Assembly (NCBI GenBank): GCA_949126835.1
Contig: OX421495.1
Span: 4,542,011-4,606,010, forward strand
Reading direction: 5' to 3'
Origin: Anisus vortex
Taxonomy: Eukaryota > Mollusca > Gastropoda > Planorbidae
DNA length: 64,000 bases
The notes under the pieces are model-generated. The model made no database searches. It was not told the DNA's origin and saw nothing but the letters and a program-made list of their open reading frames with translations. The translations under genes were made by a program, and so were the position numbers. Each line of letters opens with the position of its first letter. Position 1 is the first letter of the stretch. Positions 54,569-64,000 of the stretch are shown here, in pieces.

Positions 54569-54927
54569 CAGGGCCGGCTCGTCCATAAAGGCAACTAGGC
54601 AGCCGCCTAGGGCACACAATTTGGAGGGAGGGGGCGCATAATTGAGGATTTTTTATTTTTATTTGGGGATTTAAAAAAAGAAACAAAATTAATAATAATA
54701 ATATAATAAATGAAGCTTATATTTGTTATAATTAAAGTTTAGTATTTTACTAGCATTGGCAGACTAATTAGCCTCTGCTACTATGCAATGAAAGGCGAAG
54801 GGTATTTTATTTAAGTTGACTTAGAAAATAGGAAAGTATGCCTTAACACTACTCAGTTTCTTCCCGCCGAAGGCACTTTAATGAGGGCGCAGAATTTGTT
54901 TTCGCCTAGGACCTAGAGCCGTTCCTG
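54569..54927. mobile_element. 359-bp hAT-type MITE
   Basis: The left end CAGGGCCGGCTC and the right end GAGCCGTTCCTG are inverted repeats. The 8-mers CTTATACA (54561-54568) and CGTATACA (54928-54935) differ at one base. Near both ends CTAGG.GC/GCCTAGG words repeat in inverse orientation. Confidence 0.8.
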
Positions 54928-55853
54928 CGTATACAATATTTTTTTTTCTTGTTCTGACCCGTTAGCGGTTAACATATAGGCTACCGTGACCATGTCCAGT
55001 CTGATCACATTTACCCCCCTCCCCCTCCCCCAACGCCTATTTAACTTGTTCTGTCTTGACTCCGTCCCCCGATTCAGTTACGAAGGCGCATGGCCAAACA
55101 ATGGCAGAAACAGTTTCTTGTGAAATATACACTCAGCGAAGCACGTATTCGAGAAACATAACACAGCTGAGCTTGTCTGAGCAAAGGCAAGTAACTCTAG
55201 CCCCTTTCAAAGCCGCTCTTCATTCGCTAAGCTTTCTGGGACATACAATGTAGAGTGTCAGTGTAGAGCTTTGTGATTTCTCGCTAAGTCCGCCATTTCG
55301 GTTTCACTACTTTCTCCAATTTACTCACTTTAATCTATTTGAGCAAATATTGACATGGTATACATTATGGGTGGAGCCAGTAAGAGGGGGAAATGACGTC
55401 GTGTCGTGCTTTTCCTTGTTCCACGACAAATTGTCTATCACACATTTCGTCTACGACATTTCGTCTACAGCCGTTAAGCAGCCTACCGAAGGCTTATACC
55501 GTCGACATTTCGTGCAGCATGACTCTTCGTCTAGGATTTTTTCAATTCATATTGTTCTGAAATAAATATTTCAGTTATCAAATTCAGCCTCTTAAATCCT
55601 TATGTATGCAGCCGATGTTAGCTCCACTCTATGACATACCTGAAACTATTATACCCATGTTAAAGCCGGTCCTAGTTAATGAATTTATCGCATAAGCTAA
55701 TGTTTCGTACATGATATGATGTTTTCCCCCATACTTTTAATAAACCAAAATGCTTTTATATAAAAACAAATGCTGTAGAAAATAAATGAAGGTAAATTGA
55801 AATCGTAGAAGAAAAAATGTCGGTAGTCGAATTATTGGCTGTCGGAGTATCGG
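54928..55853. other. Unassigned, includes TTTCGTC repeats
   Basis: At 55430-55540 the words CACATTTCGTCTACGAC, ATTTCGTCTAC and GACATTTCGTGCAG recur, with CGACAAATTGTC just before; this CpG-bearing word set is typical of some MITE ends, but no boundaries were found. A 65-codon frame at 55056-55253 has no recognisable homology. Confidence 0.35.
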
Positions 55854-55948
55854 CCCAGAAAGGCACACCACGTCGTATCGACGGCACCACGTGTTTTCGT
55901 GGTTTTCAAGTTGTTTCCCCTTCGATACGACTTGATGTGCCCGCTGGG
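55854..55948. mobile_element. CCCAGCGGGCAC fold-back MITE, copy 1
   Basis: The sequence is almost one palindrome: the left arm CCCAGAAAGGCACACCACGT then CGTATCGACGG pairs with the right arm TTCGATACGACTTGATGTGC then CCGCTGGG. 95 bp, non-coding. Confidence 0.75.
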
Positions 55949-56589
55949 AAAGTGCCTGCTTACGAACAGTAGTAGCGACGTTTCGCATAATTTTAAGGGT
56001 GTCGAACTTAATTTACAGTTACAGGAGCCGAAACTCAAATCACACGTGATGTTGCAGGCCGCACTGGATAAGCATTCAATGGTCAGTGTTTTTTAAAGCT
56101 GCAACAATGTGATTTACACCTCATATTATTATCCGCGGGTCATTAAAAAAAAGTTGACGAAAACAAATATTCTCCCGCGGGTCTTGAGTTTGACCCTTTG
56201 TGCTGTATACAAAGTGTCGATACAGGAATTGTTTCCAACGCTCAGTGAATTTGATACAGTATATCATGCCCAGAATTAATTAGGGTCAAATTTAATCTGT
56301 TAAAATTAATGTCACATAAGACCAGAGGTGATTATTATAAAAAAGAAGGACATTATTTGTATATATCGTTTCTTCAAAGTAGACTATTTTAACTATTGCA
56401 CTAAGTCATAAAAAAGGTAGATTTTAAAATCATATAATGTAATGCACACATTTCCTTCTCTGAGTAGACGGAAATGGCAGCCTATATGGACGGAGTTGAT
56501 ACACCTATTTAAATATTTATATATAGAGTCTATTATATATTTATATTTATAGACCTATAGGCCTAGATCGATATTGAATTTGCCTCCTT

Positions 56590-56697
56590 CCCAGCGGGCA
56601 CATCACGTCTTATCGACGGAGAAAAAACGGGGAAACCACGAGAAGACGTAGAAATTAAGATTTTTCCCCGTCGATGCGACGTGGTGTGCTCGCTGGG
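56590..56697. mobile_element. CCCAGCGGGCAC fold-back MITE, copy 2
   Basis: The left arm CCCAGCGGGCACATCACGTC and right arm GATGCGACGTGGTGTGCTCG then CTGGG form a 108-bp fold-back. It is the same family as 55854 and 52886. Confidence 0.78.
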
Positions 56698-57555
56698 TTG
56701 GTGCTTTGGTTTGGTGCTTAATTGATTAATTTATGACTTCCGCGCAAGGCACTCCATTTTGTCATTTAGCCTACTTGTGTATCCACGTGTCAAGAAATAA
56801 TACATTTTCTCAGATCTTTGTTTCGTCGCTCTAAAAATAATCAATAATAATTCCATGTGTATAGCGCTGCGAACAAACATGAGCTCAGAGCGCATTTAAC
56901 ATTGAGCTACAATTACAACTTAGAACACGGATATAATCTCTAGACTTAAAAATATATATCTAATTAATAATTATAAACTTTACAAACATAGGACCAAGCA
57001 AATAGATGTAGTATTAACCGAAAAATATACAAGTAAAACTGTAAGGGTCACTTGTTTCTAACACACCGTTTACATCAACCTTTAACATTGGTGTTTTTAT
57101 TTAGACCACGTGACCGTAGGACCGTCTTGCAGAGCCTCTTTGATGATCGGTTTCACAAGCCAATCAAAATCCTCGTTATAGACTTTCTTATGCTGCAACG
57201 GTTTTCCTTTTTCTTAACGAATTATCTACTCTTATCGCTAATTATGTCGCTCTGTCATGTCTTCTGTATAAGTGGCTGCGTAGCCGTGAGTGTTAAAAAA
57301 AAACTGTATAACTATGCACTGACTGAAACATTCAGATGCACAACGCTATGTGTTATTGTAATGTGTTGACCGGGCTTAGCGGTCTGATAGCATTTGATGT
57401 GTTGTTGTTATCTAATAGGCAACAGGCCTGCCAGCCGATTTTTTTTTAAATTTCGGCTGGCTGACATAATTTTTCGGCTGATATCCGGATTAGCCGGATT
57501 TCTTCGTAAATTGACATTTGCGGCTGATGTTTGGCTGATTACGAAACATTCGGCT

Positions 57556-57945
57556 GAAGTTTACAGACGTTCCTTCTAGATAAGGGGTCGGGAACATTTT
57601 TGTCTTAGAGAGCCATGGATACCACATATTTTGACAAGTAATTCTGTGAGAGCCATACATTATGTTTAAAACTAAAAATTCAAGTAAATGTGTGCATTTT
57701 GTGCAAGTTCAGCACTAAAAGTACAATAATTATGTCTCTGAATTCTTCTGATGCTGGGCTGCAGTAGACTTTAGCTCATTTGTAGAATGAAATATTGATA
57801 TACAATTAATATGTAGATCAAAAAGATTAAAAACACATTTTTTCTAATAATCGAACATTTGTCTGCGAGCCAGATGCAGATATCAAAAGAGCCACATCTG
57901 GCTCGCGAGCCATGGGTTCCCGACCCCTGTTCTAGATAGAAGGCC
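57556..57945 (-). mobile_element. SINE family B tail split by a hAT MITE
   Basis: GAAGTTTACAGACGTTCCTT then CTAGAT is the reversed SINE B tail (compare 40676-40702). It is cut at 57582 and resumes at 57938 (AGAAGG). The body of the SINE is not present. Confidence 0.6.
57582..57929. mobile_element. 348-bp hAT MITE with perfect 8-bp duplication
   Basis: The left end AAGGGGTCGGGAAC and the right end GTTCCCGACCCCTG are inverted repeats, extending into AGAGCCATGG/GAGCCATGGG words. TTCTAGAT flanks it on both sides (57574-57581 and 57930-57937). It is in the same terminal family as 8797 and 21470. Confidence 0.88.
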
Positions 57946-58127
57946 TGGCCAATAATGAAGTAATAAAACTTCAGCAATAAAACACTTTTACAATACTTCA
58001 GATAAAGTTGTATTATTTCAAACAATAGAAAAAAACAACAGTTTTATATGCTGTTCTACTAATACAGTGCATGAATGCATTCCATAGGCTCTTAATTTTA
58101 ACGGAACGCTATGAAATTTAAGAAACC

Positions 58128-58275
58128 CAAAAACATTACGTTACGGCGACTCGTTCATTTTTCGGCGGATTTACGGCGGACGAAATACGGCGTCTAATGA
58201 GCCGCGCCGCATATTTTCCGGCGGATTTTTGGTGGACGAAAATTCGGCGGCGTATTCGGCGCGTGGCGTCGGCTG
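58128..58275. other. CpG-rich patch with repeated CGGCGGA words
   Basis: CGGCGGATTTACGGCGGACG, CCGGCGGATTTTTGGTGGAC and GGCGGCGTATTCGGCGCGTG occur in a row, in sharp contrast to the AT-rich surroundings. Similar TTCGGCTGA words occur at 57460-57555, so the two may be ends of one older element interrupted by the SINE and MITE at 57556-57945. No coding frame is convincing. Confidence 0.4.
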
Positions 58276-58639
58276 AGGGGTCTAGTTATATATATTCACT
58301 GTCTACACTTGTAGAGTTGTATTTATGAATGTCTTGTTTGAGTGTGTGAATATTGAATGAATCACTGGAGTTAAGGTTGTGAGGTTGCGAATTTCATAAG
58401 TTTACACAGTTCTGCTGCATATTGCTGCGAAATCACAAGGACTTCATTGAGTATCGTATTCGTATCCCCCCCCCCCCCCCATCACCGGCCATACCATCCA
58501 ACAAAATAACCTCTTTTACAACAACATCATTACGAAAAACTAAACAAGGTGAACCCGGCGCGCTGCTTTCTGTATTATAACTTTCTGTTTACTTCCGCGG
58601 ATGAACACAAATTCAGGTTTGACCTCTATGATCTAAAGT

Positions 58640-59712
58640 CTAGCAACATTTTCTGACAGTGTGCAAAATTAGGATTTCTGAATCATTCAGCGTGCCAACA
58701 GCCATGAAATTAAACCTTCTCTATTATATTAAGTTTTATTCGATTATTATTTTATAAGACAATTTATTTAGCACCGTAGCAGGACCAAGGCCAAAAAAAT
58801 ATCTTTAAAACGTTTTCTATTTATTAAATAAAAAATGCACGTGTTAGTGATTATCATCCTCTCTATTTGCATTTAATATAAATGCAAAATTTTATAACTA
58901 AACATTCACATCAATTTATGGTTATTTACGGTAGTTGTTTATATAAAGATCTATAGCACATGCTATTAATAATTTATATTTTGACCCCAGTTAGACTAAG
59001 CGTTAGACTAAGAGTCTCTTTATTGTATACTATTTACAGCCATGCAACCGGCCCATTAAAGTAGAGCGGAATAAATACATTGTAAGCATGCAAACTGGGT
59101 AGTTAATGTAATGTATAAAAGTCTACATATAAACTCTTTAATCATAAAATATTTGAACAATTTTTAAGTATTTTTTTACATTGTCTTTAAATGCTCTTCG
59201 CATTGTATCATGTCATATTCTGAGTGGTCAAGGGTAAGTTACTTTTTTGTATGCTTAAAACAGCTTCCATGTGCGATCAAATCTATTCACAAGAGTAAGT
59301 TTTATCAGAAGCTGAAAGTAGAGCGAGAGCCTAGCAGCTGAGAAAAGCAGACGACTTTTCTAAGCATCTTCCTGCGAGATTTTCCGCAAATCGAAACATT
59401 TTTATTAACATTATTTGGATGTTTTAAATTAAAACTGATGTATTTTAAAATCGCTAAAATCCCTTCAATAAAAAAAGATCCACATCTAAGAAGGTTGTAG
59501 TTGTAGTAAGATCAAGCCAGCCAGACTTGATGTGGTATGAATTTTGAAAGTTTTGCCCTTGTTTAGAAAACTCCGCTTTGATTGCTTCAATGTACTGCTG
59601 AAAAAAGCCAATCCATCTACCTTAATATATGCCTACAATTAGGGAAGTACTTGTAGCTAAATGTTTTGAAATTGATTTCACGGAAAGATCTGTCCAGTTT
59701 CAATGTACATCC
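58640..59712 (-). mobile_element. Diverged second copy of the 8797 hAT element
   Basis: The order of similar words follows 8820-10400: CAGTGTGCAAAATTAGGATT, GTGCCAACAGC, CATCCTCT.TATT.GCATTTA, CAAGAGTAAGTTTTATCAGA, GAGAAAAGCAGACGACTTTT and TTGATTTCACGGAAAGATCT. Both ends are lost; the right side is cut by a SINE at 59713. Confidence 0.72.
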
Positions 59713-59883
59713 ATTGGTCATATGGCCGGTGAAGCAGCCGCCATTACTCCACCCTAACCAATGTCAGGTACCCATCAGAGCTTGGGTAAATTCCGGGCGG
59801 GAACAACCTTCACCAGTATTTGAACCCAGGACCTTCGTTACGTTAGCCGAAAGCGCTGCCACTCGCTCGACCACCCGTATCCC
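59713..59883 (-). mobile_element. SINE family A, minus strand, internally deleted
   Basis: On the minus strand: ACGGGTGGTCGAGCGAGTGG (box A region), CCTGGGTTCAAATACTGG (box B), then GATGGGTACCTGACATTGG, ending at CGGCTGCTTCACCGGCC. The middle of the body is missing. Confidence 0.75.
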
Positions 59884-60027
59884 ATTGAAAATTCTGAAGC
59901 GGTACTAAACCCTGAGAGAGCTCATCAAACATTCCTAGGAGTTCATCGAAACTTCTCCCATCTTTTTTTTTGTCTGAAATTTTTCTTTAAGTTCTATGAG
60001 TACTGAAACACATCTACAAGTTTCACT

Positions 60028-60302
60028 TGGGATGCGGTGGCCGAGCGGCAGCACGTTCGACTGGGCTACCGAAGGTCCTGAGTTCAAATCCTGGCGCAGG
60101 CTAGCATTTTTTTCGCAAATCTGGAGGGTGTCCATGAGTCTACCCAGCTTCGATGGGTACCTGACCTTAGTTGGGGATAAAGTGAACGCGGCTGTGAGTA
60201 GTGCTGGCCACACAATCACCTAGCGTGCCGTGGCCACAGAAACTGGTGAACGCTGCTTCACCGGAACCTATGGATCAATTTGGTCCGACGGGTACTTTAC
60301 TT
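60028..60302 (+). mobile_element. SINE family A, full length
   Basis: GGGATGCGGTGGCCGAGCGG (box A), CCTGAGTTCAAATCCTGGC (box B), GATGGGTACCTGACCTTAG, CACACAATCACCTAGCGTG, CACAGAAACTGGTGAACGC, and the tail GGTCCGACGGGTACTTTAC. It lies just before the 27-bp minisatellite. Confidence 0.88.
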
Positions 60303-60369
60303 TGTACAGAGCAACTCATTATCAACATAAGTTTTTGTTCTTTACTTGTACCTCAATACTGATACTATG

Positions 60370-61110
60370 AGATACTTAAATCTATACACCAACGACCAAG
60401 AATTAGATCTATACACCGATGACCAAGAATTAGATCTATACACCAATGACCAAGAATTAGATCTATACACCAAGGACCAAGAATTAGATCTATACACCAA
60501 TGACCAAGAATTAGATCTATATACCAATGACCAAGAATTAGATCTATACACCAATGACCAAGAATTAGATCTATACACCAAGGACCAAGAATTAGATCTA
60601 TACACCAAGGACCAAGAATTAGATCTATACACCAATGACCTAGAATTAGATCTATACACCAATGACCAAGAATTAGATCTATACACCAATGACCAAGAAT
60701 TAGATCTACACACCAATGACCAAGAATTAGATCTATACACCAATGACCAAGAATTAGATCTATACACCAATGACCAAGAATTAGATCTATACACCAATGA
60801 CCAAGAATTAGATCTATACACCAATGACCAAGAATTAGATCTACACACCAATGACCAAGAATTAGATCTATACACCAATGACCAAGAATTAGATCTATAC
60901 ACCAATGACCAAGAATTAGATCTATACACCAAGGACCAAGAATTAGATCTATACACCAATGACCAAAAATTAGATCTATACACCAAATGACAAAAAAATA
61001 GATCTATACACCAATTACCAAGAATTAGATCTATACACCAATGACCAATAATTAGATCTATACACCAATGACCAAGAATTAGATCTATACACCAATGACC
61101 AAGAATTAGA
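60370..61110 (+). repeat. 27-bp minisatellite, about 27 copies
   Basis: The unit is AGATCTATACACCAATGACC plus AAGAATT, each with a BglII site (AGATCT). Because 27 is a multiple of three, frames stay open on both strands: a plus-strand frame with repeating DLYTNDQEL (60346-60990) and a minus-strand frame with repeating RSNSWSLVY (to 61196). Unit variation (AATGACC/AAGGACC) is random with respect to codon position, which argues against selection on protein. I do not call a gene. Confidence 0.92.
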
Positions 61111-62060
61111 AGATTCTGTTGTAATTTTGTTGGGCCGTACTGAAGCAGGACTACCAAGTCCAAGTGTAAATTCTGGGCATGCATTAGCGTGCCCACGTCT
61201 CTAACGCTAGGCTGATTTGTCTCCTTTTAACGGCCAAAAATCATACAGCGACAAGCCTTTTTTTTTTGTTATTTTTTTATTGACGCGGAAAAAGCTCCAA
61301 GTTTTAAACAACAGGCTAATCAAAGGCTCAAAACAGTCAACATTGTCGAACCAGGGCATTAAGTGGCGCAGCGGTGGCGCGGAGGGGGGTGGCGCGGAGG
61401 GGGGGGGGGGGCTCATGGCCTAGTTCACTTTATTCAGCTGTGACCTGTTTTGTTTTGTTTAAAAGGTTTTCCACAAACAGTAACTCGATCGTTTTTTGCA
61501 ACATTAAGTAAATATAAGTCTTGGCTTGTTCTGTGTGAAGATTGACTTCAAGGCTTGTATAGACTATGGCCATGTTTATGTAATAGTATATTCAATATCG
61601 ACCCCCCTCTCCTCCCCTCCCAACACATGTGTTTTCCGTTCTGTCATGTTTTATATTTTACGAACAAAAACAAACGGAGGGCCTTTTAGCGTTTCATTGT
61701 CCACTGCTAAATAAAAGAATACAGAGAAAAGAAAAACTCTGCGGATCACATTCCAACTTTAATTTATTATTTTATAAAAATTAAATGAACATTATCTTCT
61801 TTACCAGCTTTAAATTATGCAAAACTTTTTTTTTCTTGTTGGCTTTAGTCAATCTGTATCTTTTTATCTGGAACTACGACAATCTTATTTTCCTGTATTT
61901 AATCAATATTTGTAAAGCCCACTTTGTTTTTATAATCCTTTGTTTTTTATTGTTGTTTTTTTTTACATCTACTGTGTCTTTTTACATATAGTAGGCCCTA
62001 TGTTGTTAGTCATTATTTACGAGTGGTGCAGCTCAAGAGTTAAAAATAATGCCCAGTTTC
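61111..62060. other. Unassigned spacer between two minisatellites
   Basis: AT-rich with a GC-rich patch at 61365-61410 (GGTGGCGCGGAGGGGGG, a short direct repeat). No coding exon was supported. Confidence 0.45.
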
Positions 62061-62069
62061 ATAAAGCCA

Positions 62070-62640
62070 CAAAATACACAGACACATCTAGACAATACAC
62101 AGACACATCTAGACAATACACAGACACATCTAGACAATACACAGACACATCTAGACAATACACAGACACATCTAGACAATACACAGACACATCTAGACAA
62201 TACACAGACACATCTAGACAATACACAGACACATCTAGACAATACACAGACACATCTAGACAATACACAGACACATCTAGACAATACACAGACACATCTA
62301 GACAATACACAGACACATCTAGACAATACACAGACACATCTAGACAATACACAGACACATCTAGACAATACACAGACACATCTAGACAATACACAGACAC
62401 ATCTAGACAATACACAGACACATTTAGACAATACACATACACATCTAGACAATACACAGACACATCTAGACAATACACAGACACATCTAGACAATACACA
62501 GACACATCTAGACAATACACAGACACATCTAGACAATACACAGACACATCTAGACAATACACAGACACATCTAGACAATACACAGACACATCTAGACAAT
62601 ACACAGACACATCTAGACAATACACAGACACATCTAGACC
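62070..62640 (+). repeat. 21-bp minisatellite, about 27 copies
   Basis: Nearly perfect tandem copies of ACACATCTAGACAATACACA plus G, each with an XbaI site (TCTAGA). Only two or three substitutions are seen (near 62424 and 62439). The 21-bp period keeps at least four of six frames open for about 200 codons (for example DTSRQYT and DNTQTHL on plus, CVLSRCV on minus), so long open frames here are artefacts of the period. Confidence 0.95.
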
Positions 62641-62654
62641 TATAGTGTAATATT

Positions 62655-62740
62655 TGATTCACCGTGGAAACAGAAACTGGACAACTCTGCTTCACCGACT
62701 TGATGATCAATTTGGTCCGATGGATACTTTACTACTATCT
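62655..62740 (+). mobile_element. SINE family A tail fragment next to the minisatellite
   Basis: TTCACCGTGGAAACAGAAAC, TGCTTCACCGACTTGATGAT and TTTGGTCCGATGGATACTTT match the family A 3' end at 60230-60302. It begins immediately after the 21-bp array. Confidence 0.72.
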
Positions 62741-62744
62741 ACTA

Positions 62745-62895
62745 TATTATAGTTATATAGTTATATAGTTATATAGTTATATAGTTATATAGTTATATAG
62801 TTTTATAGTTATATATTTATATATAATAATATAGTTATATAGTTATATAGTTATATAGTTATATAGTTATATAGTTATATAGTTATATAGTTATT
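62745..62895. repeat. 8-bp microsatellite (TATAGTTA)n
   Basis: Repeated TATAGTTA with one interruption near 62810-62830. Confidence 0.9.
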
Positions 62896-62999
62896 GCTAT
62901 GAAGCCATAAAATAATATATAGGTAGTAGCTATATTAATAATTAAAAAGTCGAAATAAAACCCATTTTTGGATATTAAGAAAACCTATATCGGAAGTAG

Positions 63000-63450
63000 A
63001 TATAGTCAAGTGACTGTCCATGCGGTCGGCAGTCTTTTCTCATAACTCACAAGGAACGCAGGCATTATTTTAGACTCAGGAAAAATAAATAAAATTGTGT
63101 ATTATGTTGATACTATAAAGCTATATTTGTTCATTGGATGTGAAGTGTCAACTGTTAATGAATTGTTATTAAATAATATGCTGCAATAAGTCGTTCTTTT
63201 ATTATTTACAAGTTTGGAAGTTATATTGTGGTGATGTCGTCCATTTTGATGTTCAAATCAATCAAATAATTCAGCTACTGCAACTCAAATACTCTGAGAA
63301 GACTGGTGGTAATGTTTGATAGTCCAATAATAATAATAGGACATCAACAGGTTTGGTGGCAGCGGTGGGATATAATATTATGTTCAAATTCGAAACTTTT
63401 TGAACTTTTTGAAGACGTACTACAAACCACATGGAAAATTATGTGAGTAC
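63000..63450 (+). mobile_element. Possible LTR and primer-binding site of a retrotransposon
   Basis: TTTGGTGGCAGCGGTGGGAT at about 63351-63370 resembles the primer-binding site that follows the 5' LTR in many Gypsy-type elements, and it is preceded by CATCAACA, a plausible CA end. AATAAA signals at 63085-63095 would suit an LTR. The left LTR end, target duplication and gag frame were not found, so this is tentative. Confidence 0.3.
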
Positions 63451-63689
63451 CAGTTTTTGAATAAAACTGAAGCCTGAGTCAATTATTTCAAATACATATA
63501 CTATTTATATGATTGAGCACTATAATAGCTCTAAGAAAATATAACATTTGTACACCGATGACAAATATTTCATCATTGGAAAATTCGATACAAAAAATAA
63601 AAAAAAAGTGACTATACGTAGATCATTATTTAATATTTGCAACCGGAAAAAGTTTCGTTCCCACATGTTATCAACAAGGAACCTAAACT

Positions 63690-63880
63690 ATATACATATG
63701 TTCAAGTCCGATGTTCAAATCCGATGTGACACAACCATGTGTTGAATTTTATGTAGCCTACATAACCATATGTTCAAATCCGATGTGACACAACGATGTG
63801 TTGAATTTTATGTAGAATAACCACATGTTCAAATCCGATGTGACACGACCAGGTGTTGAAATCTGATGTGTTGAAGTCCG
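63690..63880 (+). repeat. About 70-bp tandem repeat with TTCAAATCCGATGTGAC
   Basis: Two and a half units containing ATGTTCAAATCCGATGTGAC and TGTGTTGAATTTTATGTAG, followed by shorter variants (GTTGAAATCTGATGTG, GTTGAAGTCCGATGTG). Confidence 0.85.
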
Positions 63881-64000
63881 ATGTGCTTATCGGAAGATAA
63901 ATAAATAACATTAAATAACTTTAAATATAATTAATATTTAATCTGTATACCAAAGACTTTGACATTAATTTTAATTAATGGTATACATTTTTTTCTTGTG

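Noticed and set aside
55056..55253. 65-codon frame considered as a second exon of the CXorf65-like gene
   Set aside because: An acceptor-like CAG lies before it, but the residues do not resemble the conserved continuation of that family.
57052..57369. 105-codon open frame, hydrophobic
   Set aside because: No recognisable domain, start context or splice site; composition as expected from T-rich DNA.
60342..61196. 284-codon minus-strand open frame with WSLVYRSNS repeats, and its 214-codon plus-strand counterpart
   Set aside because: Produced by a 27-bp minisatellite whose period is a multiple of three. Open on both strands, no splice sites, no non-repeat domain.
62070..62640. A CRISPR-like array
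   Set aside because: Units are contiguous with no unique spacers and the sequence is clearly animal, so it is a minisatellite.
61940..62710. Several 190-236-codon open frames (QYTDTSR, NTQTHLD, CVLSRCV repeats)
   Set aside because: Same cause with a 21-bp unit. At least four frames are open at once, so none is evidence of coding.

Overview
The window is eukaryotic, AT-rich and intron-rich, and most of it is repetitive DNA. Ordinary animal genes with GT-AG introns, several tRNA-derived SINE families, a non-LTR retrotransposon family, many hAT-type MITEs and very frequent copies of the palindrome TAGGCCTA suggest an invertebrate, most likely a gastropod mollusc. That last step is inference from repeat style and protein similarity. 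The species cannot be read from the sequence.

Layout. (1) 634-5766, plus strand: the last three exons of a SIVA1 homologue. Its final intron holds two pieces of one LINE family, a solo LTR nested inside the second piece, and a SINE. (2) 5767-16160: repeat-dominated. It contains a 34-bp minisatellite, a 1.75-kb hAT element with target-site duplication, and a 2.6-kb DNA transposon with a broken zinc-finger/DDE-like transposase, itself interrupted by a second hAT element that still encodes a BED zinc finger. (3) 16190-30315, plus strand: a complete FERM-domain tyrosine phosphatase (PTPN14/PTPN21/Pez type), 20 coding exons and 1359 aa by my splice model. (4) 34835-39569, minus strand: a complete acylphosphatase gene with a 17-nt microexon and two interchangeable terminal exons. 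(5) 40137-45407, plus strand: a complete CCDC42/CFAP73-type axonemal coiled-coil gene of 8 exons and 312 aa, divergent from the acylphosphatase gene across about 570 bp that carries a candidate RFX X-box. (6) 45.4-64 kb: mostly mobile DNA. It includes a 3.5-kb unit bounded by imperfect inverted repeats, with a THAP-domain exon on one strand and a decayed multi-exon gene on the other; one isolated coding exon resembling the start of CXorf65; several MITEs; and large 27-bp and 21-bp minisatellites whose repeat length is a multiple of three, which creates long but probably meaningless open frames on both strands.

The four recognisable genes are not an operon-like set. They cover apoptosis signalling (SIVA), Hippo/junction signalling (PTPN14/Pez), acyl-phosphate hydrolysis (acylphosphatase) and cilia (CCDC42/CFAP73). 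The clearest biological novelties are the duplicated terminal exons of the acylphosphatase gene, a SINE family that shares its 3' tail with the resident LINE family, and the inverted-repeat unit at 49.35-52.88 kb. All exon boundaries were assigned by eye from splice consensus, phase and protein conservation.
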